From Vibrio variabilis (GTDB lineage Bacteria > Pseudomonadota > Gammaproteobacteria > Enterobacterales > Vibrionaceae), in the NCBI RefSeq assembly GCF_003263785.1, contig NZ_JYJK01000072.1, forward strand, positions 1-54,987: 54,987 bases of DNA, written 5' to 3'. Positions 1 to 8,243 of this stretch are shown here, one piece after another (positions within the stretch are counted from its first letter, which is position 1; each line of letters starts with the position of its first letter). The notes under the pieces were generated by a model, which did not search any database, had not been told where the DNA came from, and saw only the letters and a program-made list of their open reading frames with translations. Both the position numbers and the translations under genes were made by a program.

Positions 1-417
1 GTGGTCGATACGGTGTCCAAGCCCGACCGACTCGAGAAGTTGACGTGCTTTTGCTTCGTCCTCTTGCTCGCCTTTTAAAAGGCAGGGCAAAGTCACGTTG
101 CCAAGTGCGGATAAACTTGGGATTAATAGAAAACTCTGAAAAACAAAACCGAGGTGCTCACTACGAATACTGGCTCTGTCTTCATCACTCATTTGAGAAA
201 TGGGATTAGAGAGTAGTTGGATATTGCCTGTGCTTGGCACATCTAAGCCAGCCAATAGCGTCATTAGCGTCGATTTTCCTGCTCCAGACGTTCCAACGAT
301 AGCGATGGACTCTCCTTCTTGAATCGACAGATTCACATCCTCGAGGATTGTTAAATGCTCCGTTTTCGTAGACACTACTTTGGACACTGATTCAGCTTTG
401 ATTATGGAAGAACTCAT
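1..417 (-). CDS. ybbA: ABC transporter ATP-binding protein, YbbA/LolD type (3' end outside window)
   Basis: Translating the minus strand from the ATG at 417 gives an open frame to the window edge. It begins MSSSIIKAESVSKVV and contains a Walker A motif (GTSGAGKST) near residue 44, followed by a Q-loop region (LGFVFQSF). This is the MacB/LolD/YbbA class of ATPase, which pairs with a large FtsX-like permease (YbbP in E. coli) and handles envelope lipids or lipoproteins. The signature motif and Walker B lie off the left edge. It is divergent from tesA, as ybbA is in E. coli, and that supports the name. The minus-strand Shine-Dalgarno (AGAGGA) lies inside the tesA 5' coding region. Confidence 0.85.
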   Translation of the reverse strand, partial: MSSSIIKAESVSKVVSTKTEHLTILEDVNLSIQEGESIAIVGTSGAGKSTLMTLLAGLDVPSTGNIQLLSNPISQMSDEDRASIRSEHLGFVFQSFLLIPSLSALGNVTLPCLLKGEQEDEAKARQLLESVGLGHRIDH

Positions 418-1024
418 GATTCGGCAACTTTCCTCTTTGATTATTATTTTTGTTTCCTTGGCCTCTTTTCACGCAAAGGCGACGTCTATTCTTATTCTCG
501 GCGACAGTCTAAGCGCTGGCTACAACATGTCAGCAGACCTCAGTTGGCCGACAATGCTCTCCGAGCACCTATCTGACGATGATACCGAGTACACCATCAT
601 CAATGGTAGCGTGTCAGGCGATACCACGGGCAACGGTCTTGCAAAACTGCCCGGATTGCTGCGCGAACACCAACCCGACTATGTGCTTATTGAGCTCGGT
701 GCGAATGATGGACTGCGTGGCTTCCAGCCGCCTATCATTGAGCGCAACCTATCTACACTAATTACTCAAAGCCAAGAAGCCGGCGCTAACGTATTTTTAA
801 TGCAAATTCGTGTACCGCCTAACTATGGCAAGCGTTACAGCACACTGTTCGAGAACATCTACCCAAAGCTGGCCTCAGAGCACGACATTCCACTCATACC
901 TTTCTTCCTTGAAGAAGTTATCGTCAAACCAGAATGGATGATGCAAGACGGTCTACACCCTAAACCTGATGCTCAACCCTTCATCGCACAATTTGTGGCT
1001 GAAGCACTAAAGCCGCACCTTTAA
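416..1024 (+). CDS. tesA: TesA: periplasmic acyl-CoA thioesterase I / lysophospholipase L1 (SGNH hydrolase)
   Basis: A 202-residue SGNH/GDSL hydrolase. An N-terminal signal peptide (MIRQLSSLIIIFVSLASFHAKA) precedes block I (GDSLSAGYNM, nucleophile Ser). Block II Gly is in NGSVSGDTT, block III is GANDG, and the Asp/His of block V are in DGLHPKPDAQ, so the catalytic set is complete. The family hydrolyses acyl thioesters and lysophospholipids in the periplasm. The start at 416 is chosen because GGAAG (406-410) sits just upstream and the signal peptide begins there; an upstream in-frame TTG at 380 would put charged residues in front of it. The start codon is offset by one base from that of divergent ybbA, so each gene's translation signals lie inside the other gene. 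Confidence 0.93.
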   Translation: MIRQLSSLIIIFVSLASFHAKATSILILGDSLSAGYNMSADLSWPTMLSEHLSDDDTEYTIINGSVSGDTTGNGLAKLPGLLREHQPDYVLIELGANDGLRGFQPPIIERNLSTLITQSQEAGANVFLMQIRVPPNYGKRYSTLFENIYPKLASEHDIPLIPFFLEEVIVKPEWMMQDGLHPKPDAQPFIAQFVAEALKPHL

Positions 1025-1030
1025 ATGGCT

Positions 1031-1085
1031 AATTGGCGATTCTAGCAACATTGTTGCTGAGCAAATACGCTCAGAATCGCCAATT
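1031..1085. repeat. Gap-free three-way-junction inverted repeat after tesA
   Basis: A perfect 13-bp outer stem (AATTGGCGATTCT 1031-1043 with AGAATCGCCAATT 1073-1085) encloses two adjacent hairpins. One is AGCAAC-ATT-GTTGCT (1044-1058) and the other is GAGC-AAATAC-GCTC (1059-1072). No base is unpaired at the junction. No T-tract follows on either strand, so it is not an ordinary intrinsic terminator. It lies between two co-directional genes (tesA, fabV). Function unknown: an RNA processing or stabilising element, or a small repetitive element, are possible. Confidence 0.6.
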
Positions 1086-1164
1086 TGATGCCCTAGCTCA
1101 ATATAATTTACAACACTTTACGCTATCTTGAGTTTTTATCATCGTCTTAGATAGGTTGTATACA

Positions 1165-2361
1165 GTGATAGTTGAACCAGTTATCAGCGGTGTTGTCGCA
1201 AAGACCTCTCACCCACAAGGGTGTAAAAAGGCAGTCGATGACCAAATCGCTTACGTAAAATCGGCTAGCCCGATCAAAAATGGCCCCAAACGCGTGCTTA
1301 TTTTGGGCGCGTCATCAGGGTTTGGCTTAGCGGCTCGCATTGCTCTCACATTTGGCGGTGCAGACGCTGATACCATTGGTGTTTCTTTTGAGCGTGGCCC
1401 TTCTGATAAAGGATTAGGAACTGCTGGTTGGTACAACAACATCTACTTCAAACAACGTGCCCAACAAGCAGGCCGACGCGCAATCAATATTGTCGGTGAT
1501 GCGTTCTCTCAAGATGTCCGTGAACAAGTTATTGAAGCCATAGAAACTTACTTTGAAGGTGAAGTTGACCTCGTTATCTATAGTCTAGCAACGGGCGTAA
1601 GACCAAAAGCAAACGGCGAATTCTGGCGCTCTGCTATCAAACCAATTGGTGAAGCAGTTTCAGGCTCAATCATTAACCTTGAAACACAAGAGTGGGAAGA
1701 TACTCTGCTAGAGCCCGCGTCAGATGAAGAAATTGAAGGCACTTTAAAAGTCATGGGTGGTGAAGATTGGGAAAGCTGGATTGACACCCTGGTCAACTCT
1801 GATTCCGTCGCTAACGGCTTCAAAACCGTCGCATTCTCCTATGTTGGCCCTGAGATCACTCATCCGATCTATCTTGATGGCACGCTAGGTCGTGCTAAGG
1901 TCGATTTACATCAGACAAGTCATGCACTCAATCTTGAGCTGTCTAACTTTGATGGCAATGCCTATGCCGCGGTATGTAAAGCACTCGTCACTAAAGCCAG
2001 TGTGTTTATCCCAGGTTTGTCACCCTACCTACTGGCTCTATACAAAACCATGAAAGAGCAAGGTACACACGAAGAGTGTATTGAGCAAATGCAACGTTTG
2101 TTTGCAACCAAGCTCTACGGTCAAGACAAGGTTCCTCTGGATGGTGAGCGTTTGATTCGCATGGACGACTGGGAGCTCAATCCCGAAGTTCAAGATAAGG
2201 TTAAGCAGCTCCTATCTGAAATGAATCAAGATAACTTCAAGCAAATTGGCGATTTTGAAGGCTTTCAACGCGCATTCTTGAACTTAAATGGTTTTGGATT
2301 CGATGATATTGATTACAGCCAACCACAAGATGTTGATGCTCTAAGACGTCTAAAGCCATAA
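1165..2361 (+). CDS. fabV: FabV: trans-2-enoyl-ACP/CoA reductase (NADH)
   Basis: A 398-residue enoyl reductase of the FabV/Ter type, which performs the last reduction of each fatty-acid elongation cycle and is naturally tolerant of triclosan. An N-terminal Rossmann motif (LILGASSGFGLAARIA) is present. The family catalytic pair Y-x8-K is seen as Tyr236 (IYLDGTLGRAK) and Lys245, essentially where V. cholerae FabV has Tyr235/Lys244. The GTG at 1165 is preferred because it gives MIVEPVISG, aligning with the usual FabV N-terminus, and has an AGG at 1153-1155. A TTG three codons upstream (1156) is also open but would overlap the ribosome-binding region. A strong terminator follows, so it is probably monocistronic. 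Confidence 0.93.
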   Translation: MIVEPVISGVVAKTSHPQGCKKAVDDQIAYVKSASPIKNGPKRVLILGASSGFGLAARIALTFGGADADTIGVSFERGPSDKGLGTAGWYNNIYFKQRAQQAGRRAINIVGDAFSQDVREQVIEAIETYFEGEVDLVIYSLATGVRPKANGEFWRSAIKPIGEAVSGSIINLETQEWEDTLLEPASDEEIEGTLKVMGGEDWESWIDTLVNSDSVANGFKTVAFSYVGPEITHPIYLDGTLGRAKVDLHQTSHALNLELSNFDGNAYAAVCKALVTKASVFIPGLSPYLLALYKTMKEQGTHEECIEQMQRLFATKLYGQDKVPLDGERLIRMDDWELNPEVQDKVKQLLSEMNQDNFKQIGDFEGFQRAFLNLNGFGFDDIDYSQPQDVDALRRLKP

Positions 2362-2368
2362 AATCCTT

Positions 2369-2399
2369 CGGCGAAAGATAACCATTGCTTTCGCCGTTA
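2369..2399 (+). terminator. Intrinsic terminator of fabV
   Basis: A 9-bp perfect stem, CGGCGAAAG (2369-2377) with CTTTCGCCG (2388-2396), has a 10-nt loop and is followed by TTATTT. It begins 8 bases after the fabV stop. Confidence 0.8.
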
Positions 2400-2539
2400 T
2401 TTCCTCACAGAAACCGTCACCTCTCAACTTTGAGAATACGTTGAATAATCCTCTCGTTTAATCAAACTCTGCTGCAAATTCCCCCTTAACATCAATACAG
2501 CTCTTATACTGTAACAATCAGCTATTCGCTTCGACAAAG

Positions 2540-4409
2540 ATGACGAAGCACAACCACAGGATGTGGTATACATTGAAGAGAAAAGATAAGTTGTCCATTC
2601 TGCAGAATATGAGTGGTCAAGAGCGAGATAAAATCCTCGCAACTATGCGAACACCAAATACCGCCTCTATCGCTAGGTCTATTTTCGGTTGGTGCTCGCT
2701 AGAAGCCAACTGCCTGAGATTAGGCTATATCACAGAGCAAATGAGTTCTAACGCGCTCACCGCATCCATTGAGGTAACAGCGGAAGAAGACCCTATTCTA
2801 GGCGCGTTGCAGTCATTACTTAGTCCAAACCCGTCGCTCACATTGCATTACCAACCCGTCTACTCTCTGTCTAAACACCCTGTAGGCGTTGCATTTGTCT
2901 TGTGCGAGGAGCAATCTCAAACTTCCAACTTACTATATCGCTTACAACAAACACTATCGGTGTGGTCTGCGAGAAAAGAGACCGCAAGGAAAATCCAATC
3001 CATTCGACGCGGCTATCAGCGCCAAAAAGCGGAACATCAACACTTAGTCGACACCGTTAACTACGACAAGCATAAGTTGGAAAAGCGCATGCTCTATCAA
3101 CTCAGTCACGATTCCGCGACGAACATGCTCAATCGTTCAGGCTTAGAGAATGCGTTATTAGCTTCGTTCGACAGTGTGCCTATCGTTAACGGCGAAGCCT
3201 ATTTAAGCGTCATACTGGTTCAATTTACCAATGGAGAACGCGTACAAGCCCGGATCGGGTGTGAAGGTTGGGATGAACTATTGAAAGAGTTTGAGCTAAA
3301 AGTCTCAGAAGTCACCGCTCAAATCCACTACTTTGCCAGGATCTCTACAACGGAACTTGCCCTTGCTACCGTCGTTCCCTCTTTTGACGATCAATGTCTT
3401 CCCAGACTGTGCAAACAAATTGCACAAGTCGCCAAACAAGGCTTTTTCTATCAAGGCAAGAAGTCCATTTACACAGCTATATGGGGTAGCTAATTCTTTT
3501 CACACTCAAGACGCCAGCCAACTTATTGATAACGCGTTCCACGCTGCGTTGGCATGTAAAGAATCCGGGGAACTCGTCTCTTTTTATACCCAAGCTGACC
3601 AACAGAGCCAAAAAGCATTCAACCAGTTAGAGCATTACCTCCTTCAAGCAGTACGAAACGATGATCTTATTTTGTACTTTCAGCCCAAGGTCGATCTTGT
3701 TTCTAAAAAATGGACTGGCGCCGAGGTTCTACTTCGTTGGAAACACCCAGTGCTGGGAGAGATGTCCAATGAAGCCCTGATCCATATGGCGGAACAAAAT
3801 GGGCTGATTATCGAGGTGGGTTATTTTGTATTGAGTAACGCTATTGACCGTGCTTCAGAGTGGATTGAGTTTTCTCCGGACTTCTGCTTGTCAATCAACG
3901 TTTCCGCTAAACAAATATGCTTGCCTACGTTTGCTAGTAAAGTAGCCGCCTTGCTAGAGCAGTATGAGCTGCCACCTAAAAACCTCGAACTAGAGCTCAC
4001 CGAAAGCTGCCTCGTTACCAACTTCGAGGTAGCCAAGTCCAATATTGATACCCTTAGATTGTTAGGAGTGAAGTTTGCTCTTGATGACTTCGGTACTGGA
4101 TACGCCTCATTTAATTACCTAAGAAAGCTGCCGTTTAGTGCACTAAAGATCGACAAAGAATTTTTGACCAATATCTTTGATAATCCCCAAGACAAGTCTA
4201 TCTTCCGCTCCATCACCAACATCGCCAGAAAGCTCGACAAGCAAGTCGTTGTTGAGGGCGTGGAAACGCGCGAACAACACCTGTTTATTTCCAATGAAGA
4301 GTGCGATGTCGGACAAGGCTATTACTACGCCAAACCGATGCCTCGTGACATCTTTGAAATCGAACTACAAAAACAGTATCCACCACCAAAAAATTTTGTT
4401 ATTCGCTAG
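2540..4409 (+). pseudogene. GGDEF(degenerate)-EAL cyclic-di-GMP phosphodiesterase-like protein, frameshifted
   Basis: Two overlapping open frames together encode a single protein of about 622 residues. The first (2540-3493) has an N-terminal sensory-like region, a coiled segment and a degenerate GGDEF domain. The GGDEF signature position reads STTEL, so cyclase activity is not expected. The second frame (into 4409) carries an EAL domain: AEVLLRW (EVL in place of EAL), NVSAKQ, LELTES, DDFGTGYA, LKIDKEF, VVVEGVET and GQGYYYAKPM, so the phosphodiesterase residues look intact. The break is at the GGGG run 3483-3486: removing one G joins the frames (total 1870 nt = 3n+1). It could be an extra base in the assembly or a real mutation. 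The start is uncertain: ATG 2540 or ATG 2561. Confidence 0.8.
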
Positions 4410-4532
4410 CCAAGTTCGTGGCTTTTGCTCAACATCCAAAATGGATTTGCTATTATTCAAGCAAACCCTTTACCCGCGATGGTTCGCCTCCTATAATCGC
4501 GCACCAACCTTTTGAAATTCGAGACATTCGAC

Positions 4533-6188
4533 ATGGATCTACTTATAGCCAAACTTAAAAAGATCGAAAAGCAAAATTATCGTGCTTACCAACAAATTAA
4601 AGGTAGCTACGATTTCACTGATTTTGAGTTTCATATCGATCACGTTCAGTCTGATCCATACGCAGCAGCCTCACGAGTGCGCGCTTTTCGCCGCTGGGCA
4701 CCAACAGGCCTAGAATGGCTAAAAGAGCAATCACCAGCCTACCAGATTGCGGCGCGTGATTATCTTGCTAGACAGTTCGCTTTATTTGCTAAACAAGAGA
4801 ATAGCGTCTCGATTTCAACAACCGGTCAAACCGTACTGGATTCAACAGCTGTAGTGTTTACTGATGAAGGGATTGAGCTTCGCTTTCGCATAAATCTGCC
4901 GGCCGAAGGTCGCAGCATCTTGGCGAAGAAAGCGATCAACATCATGACTTTCCATTTACCAAAGTACATTCGTAAAGCCACAATTGATCGCGAACTGGAT
5001 ATCACAGCTTTGAAGCATCACTGTGAAGTGATTGAAGACCAAGTCATGTTACGTGATCAGCTTGAAGCCAAAAATCTTGTAGCTTTTGTTGCTAACGGTA
5101 GCGTTCTTCCTCGTCTAGCGGGTAACTGCGACCTACCGATGAAAGAGGCGGTGCCTTTCACATCACCGGCTTCTTTAGAGGTGACTTTAACACGCCCTAA
5201 CCAAGGCGACATAAAAGGCATGGGTGTTCCAGCAGGTGTTACCCTGATTGTTGGTGGCGGCTTCCATGGTAAATCCACACTTCTGAACGCACTGGAGAAA
5301 GCGATATACGATCATATCCCGGGTGATGGTCGTGAAGGTGTGGTGACTCTCAATAATGCTTGTAAAATCAAGGCAGAAGATGGTCGCTCAATCCACAACC
5401 TAAACTTAAGTAACTACATCAATCACTTGCCATTTGGTAAACAGACCAGCGACTTTAGCACTCAGGATGCTTCTGGCTCTACGTCTCAAGCGGCCTGGCT
5501 TCAAGAGTCTATTGAGTCTGGTGCGACCGCCATCATGATTGATGAGGACACCTCAGCAACAAACTTCATGATCCGCGATGAGCGTATGCAGGCGTTGGTT
5601 TCAAAAGGCGATGAGCCTATCACGCCATTTGTCGATCGAGTTGGACAACTTCGTGATGAGCTCGATATCTCAACCATCATCGTAATGGGTGGTTCAGGTG
5701 ATTACTTAGACGTAGCTGACACTGTAATTCAAATGCACGACTATCAAGCGATTGATGTAACGGAGAAAGCGCGTGAGGTGATCAAGCTTCATCCAACCGA
5801 GCGCCAAAACGAGTGTGAGAAGCCGATTGAACTTATCCCGCCTCGCCATGTAGATTGTGCTCACCTACAGAAACTGCTTATCGACGGTAAGTATCGCGTT
5901 TCTGGTAAAGGTGGAAACAACCTAAGATTTGGTAAAGAACACATTGATGTTCAAGCACTAGAACAATTGGAATCGAACTCAGAGCTCAACGCGATTGGCT
6001 GGACTTTGTTCCAGTTTGCGCAAAATCCGGGCTGGTCAATGCATCCACCAAAAGATATTGCGACACTGCTAGAGGGAAATTGGAGTGCCACCATGCCAAA
6101 CTCGGGCGATCTTGCAAAGCCACGCGTTGTTGATGTACTTGCGACCCTAAACCGTCTTCGAGCTGGAAAAATGAGACAGCCTCGCTAA
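4533..6188 (+). CDS. Predicted ABC-class P-loop ATPase (COG3044 / ABC_ATPase family)
   Basis: A soluble protein of about 551 residues of the stand-alone ABC_ATPase family, whose cellular role is unknown. A Walker A-like loop (GGGFHGKSTLLNAL) lies near residue 245, followed by an aspartate-rich Walker B (IMIDEDTSATNF) and a switch-like MGGSGDYLDVAD, which suits an ABC fold without transmembrane partner domains. No membrane segment or signal peptide is seen. The ATG at 4533 is preferred; a TTG at 4512 is also in frame. The length is typical of the family and the gene is intact, with no operon partner in the same direction. Confidence 0.85.
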   Translation: MDLLIAKLKKIEKQNYRAYQQIKGSYDFTDFEFHIDHVQSDPYAAASRVRAFRRWAPTGLEWLKEQSPAYQIAARDYLARQFALFAKQENSVSISTTGQTVLDSTAVVFTDEGIELRFRINLPAEGRSILAKKAINIMTFHLPKYIRKATIDRELDITALKHHCEVIEDQVMLRDQLEAKNLVAFVANGSVLPRLAGNCDLPMKEAVPFTSPASLEVTLTRPNQGDIKGMGVPAGVTLIVGGGFHGKSTLLNALEKAIYDHIPGDGREGVVTLNNACKIKAEDGRSIHNLNLSNYINHLPFGKQTSDFSTQDASGSTSQAAWLQESIESGATAIMIDEDTSATNFMIRDERMQALVSKGDEPITPFVDRVGQLRDELDISTIIVMGGSGDYLDVADTVIQMHDYQAIDVTEKAREVIKLHPTERQNECEKPIELIPPRHVDCAHLQKLLIDGKYRVSGKGGNNLRFGKEHIDVQALEQLESNSELNAIGWTLFQFAQNPGWSMHPPKDIATLLEGNWSATMPNSGDLAKPRVVDVLATLNRLRAGKMRQPR

Positions 6189-6251
6189 ACAACACTCTCT
6201 CATTAAACAAAGCCCTTTCGTTACACAAAATCGTTCAGCACAGCGTGGTCA

Positions 6252-6863
6252 CTACTCTTTGAGCAATGACCACGCTTCACAATAAATCCGAAATTTTTCT
6301 GTATCCCCACCCGACCGATCTGGATGCCATTTCAAGGCTAGCCTACGCCAAGCATGGCGTATCTCCTTTTGTGTTGCTGATTCATCCAGCTCAAAACAAG
6401 CCAAAGCCTGCTTTTGTGACATTGTCACCTCGCCAACACCAACATGCTGCTTGTAGCGAGTCCAAAACTCTTCAAGTAACCGTTTTACTTCTCGGTTGTC
6501 CGCCTCGTAGTGTGACCAATCAAGATAATAATCACGCAATGGGTCTTCATTGGTAACGTTGTGTTGGGCGGGATTGTATGGCATTAAACGAATGTCCATC
6601 GCTTCGACTTGTAGCCATTTTTCAGGTAACAATATAGCCTGAAGCTGATAAAGAGCATTCATTAGCAAGAAGTTTCGTTTGAATAAATCTTTCTCTGCGC
6701 TGTCATCGAGGATTGGGATAAGTTCTTTTTCAGCCAGTACAGCAAACAGTTTGTGAATTTGAAGTCCATCGGCCTGCCGCTCTACTACGTTAAGTACAGA
6801 CCATAGTAATGGGTTCTCGGTTTGACGCTGAACGTGTATTTGATGAGGTGAAAATTCCGTCAA
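6252..6863 (-). CDS. DnaJ-related protein with C-terminal J domain
   Basis: A 203-residue protein. An N-terminal DNAJ_related region (NPLLWSVLNVVE...) precedes a C-terminal J domain with the diagnostic HPD (LALKWHPDRSGGD). J-domain proteins stimulate DnaK ATPase, and this architecture (J domain at the C-terminus, no zinc finger) is common in Vibrio and relatives; the client is unknown. The start is a TTG at 6863, supported by AGGGAG six bases upstream and by the family N-terminus beginning shortly after it. It converges with the ATPase gene upstream in the window. Confidence 0.85.
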   Translation of the reverse strand: MTEFSPHQIHVQRQTENPLLWSVLNVVERQADGLQIHKLFAVLAEKELIPILDDSAEKDLFKRNFLLMNALYQLQAILLPEKWLQVEAMDIRLMPYNPAQHNVTNEDPLRDYYLDWSHYEADNREVKRLLEEFWTRYKQHVGVGEVTMSQKQALACFELDESATQKEIRHAWRRLALKWHPDRSGGDTEKFRIYCEAWSLLKE

Positions 6864-6940
6864 GCCGCACTCCCTGTCTAAACGGTGATAGTTCTATCTC
6901 TATGGTAGCACTACATCGTAAAGAACAGGAAATGGCAACT

Positions 6941-6968
6941 AAAAAAGCCTTCACCGAGGTAAAGGCTT
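6941..6968 (-). terminator. Intrinsic terminator of aroG
   Basis: The stem AAGCCTT (6945-6951) / AAGGCTT (6962-6968) has a 10-nt loop. On the minus strand it is followed by a T-run (plus-strand A-run 6941-6946), 18 nt past the aroG stop. Confidence 0.8.
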
Positions 6969-6986
6969 AAAATCAGAGGGGATTAC

Positions 6987-8039
6987 TTACGCTTTACGAC
7001 GCGCTTCAACAGCGTCTGCTAGCTCACGCAGCACTTGCTCAGTGTCTTCCCAACCGATACAAGCATCTGTGATTGATTGACCGTAGGTTGGCGCTACACC
7101 ATCAACCAAGTCTTGGCGGCCTTCAACTAGGTGCGACTCAATCATAACACCAAAGATTGCATCTTCACCGTTCGCCATTTGCTGGGCAACATCTGTTGAC
7201 ACGACTTTTTGACGTTGGAACTGTTTAGAGCTGTTCGCGTGACTAAAGTCGATCATGACTTTCGCAGGTAGACCGTTCGTGGTCAGCTCGTCTTTGATCG
7301 CTTTAACATGGGCTGCGCTGTAGTTTGGCTCTTTACCACCACGTAGAATGATGTGGCAATCTGGGTTACCTGCAGTTTCAATAATCGCAGAGTGACCGTA
7401 TTTTGTTACCGACAAGAAGTGGTGAGAAGCGCTTGCAGAGCGAATTGCGTCTGATGCAATTTTAATGTTGCCATCTGTACCATTCTTGAAGCCAACTGGG
7501 CATGAGATACCAGAAGCTAGCTCACGGTGAACCTGAGATTCCGTCGTACGTGCGCCAATTGCGCCCCAACTAATAAGATCGGCTACATATTGTGGCGTGA
7601 TCATATCTAGGAATTCACTCGCTGTCGGCATACCCATATCAGTAAGATCAAGCAGAAGCTTTCGACCCATGCGTAGACCATCGTTAATTTTGAACGTGTC
7701 ATTTAGGTAAGGGTCGTTGATCAGGCCTTTCCAACCAACCGTAGTACGAGGTTTTTCAAAGTAAACTCGCATCACGATTTCAAGGCGATCACCCAGCTCA
7801 TCACGAAGGACTTTCAAACGTTTGCCGTATTCAACAGCCGCTTCTGGATCGTGAATTGAGCAAGGGCCAACGATAACAAGTAGGCGGTCATCTTCGCCTT
7901 CAAGAATGTTGTGAATAGCTTTACGTGCGTTAAACGTGGTAGAAGAAGCGACTTCAGTCGCTGGAAACTTCTCTAACACAGCAACCGGTGGTAAAAGTTC
8001 TTTTACTTTATTAATTCTTACGTCATCAGTTTGGAACAT
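6987..8039 (-). CDS. aroG: 3-deoxy-7-phosphoheptulonate (DAHP) synthase, class I AroG type
   Basis: 350 residues, the normal length for E. coli-type AroF/G/H. It condenses phosphoenolpyruvate with erythrose-4-phosphate, the committed step of the shikimate pathway. Typical blocks are present: IGPCSIHD-equivalent VGPCSIHDPEAA, the PRTTVGWKGLINDP substrate loop, GARTTESQVHRELASG, KNGTDG, MIDFSHANSSKQ and GVMIESHLVEG, which include the metal and PEP ligands. The start (MFQTDDVRINKVKELLPP) aligns with E. coli AroG, the phenylalanine-sensitive isozyme. The effector specificity cannot be read with certainty from sequence alone. Confidence 0.95.
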   Translation of the reverse strand: MFQTDDVRINKVKELLPPVAVLEKFPATEVASSTTFNARKAIHNILEGEDDRLLVIVGPCSIHDPEAAVEYGKRLKVLRDELGDRLEIVMRVYFEKPRTTVGWKGLINDPYLNDTFKINDGLRMGRKLLLDLTDMGMPTASEFLDMITPQYVADLISWGAIGARTTESQVHRELASGISCPVGFKNGTDGNIKIASDAIRSASASHHFLSVTKYGHSAIIETAGNPDCHIILRGGKEPNYSAAHVKAIKDELTTNGLPAKVMIDFSHANSSKQFQRQKVVSTDVAQQMANGEDAIFGVMIESHLVEGRQDLVDGVAPTYGQSITDACIGWEDTEQVLRELADAVEARRKA

Positions 8040-8210
8040 CGCTTACTTCTTCCTATTCTTTAAATCTACATCTTATGAGCGCGACCACCACAATCCATTC
8101 TGTGATTTGTATCGCGCTCTTTCCTGTAACTTATCCGCTTAGAACAAGAAGTGCAATCACTAATTTTAAAAAAACGCAAATTTCTTTACCGTTTTTCCAA
8201 ATTAACGCTG

Positions 8211-8228
8211 TGTAAACTTTTAAATACA
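8211..8228. promoter_or_regulatory. Weak candidate TyrR box upstream of aroG
   Basis: TGTAAACTTTTAAATACA compares with the TyrR consensus TGTAAA-N6-TTTACA: the left half is perfect and the right half matches 4 of 6. It lies about 170 bp upstream of the aroG start, next to the end of the M16 gene. The match is suggestive only, because AT-rich spacers produce such sites by chance. Confidence 0.25.
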
Positions 8229-8243
8229 GCCGGTTTTTTGCCC

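Noticed and set aside
1031..1085. Integron attC-like site
   Set aside because: It is strongly structured like attC, but lacks the conserved end sequences (RYYYAAC / GTTRRRY), and no integrase or cassette array is nearby.
3483..3493. Programmed frameshifting in the GGDEF/EAL gene
   Set aside because: The site has no classical slippery heptamer or downstream structure that I can see, and similar one-base breaks occur in unrelated genes, so error or mutation is simpler.
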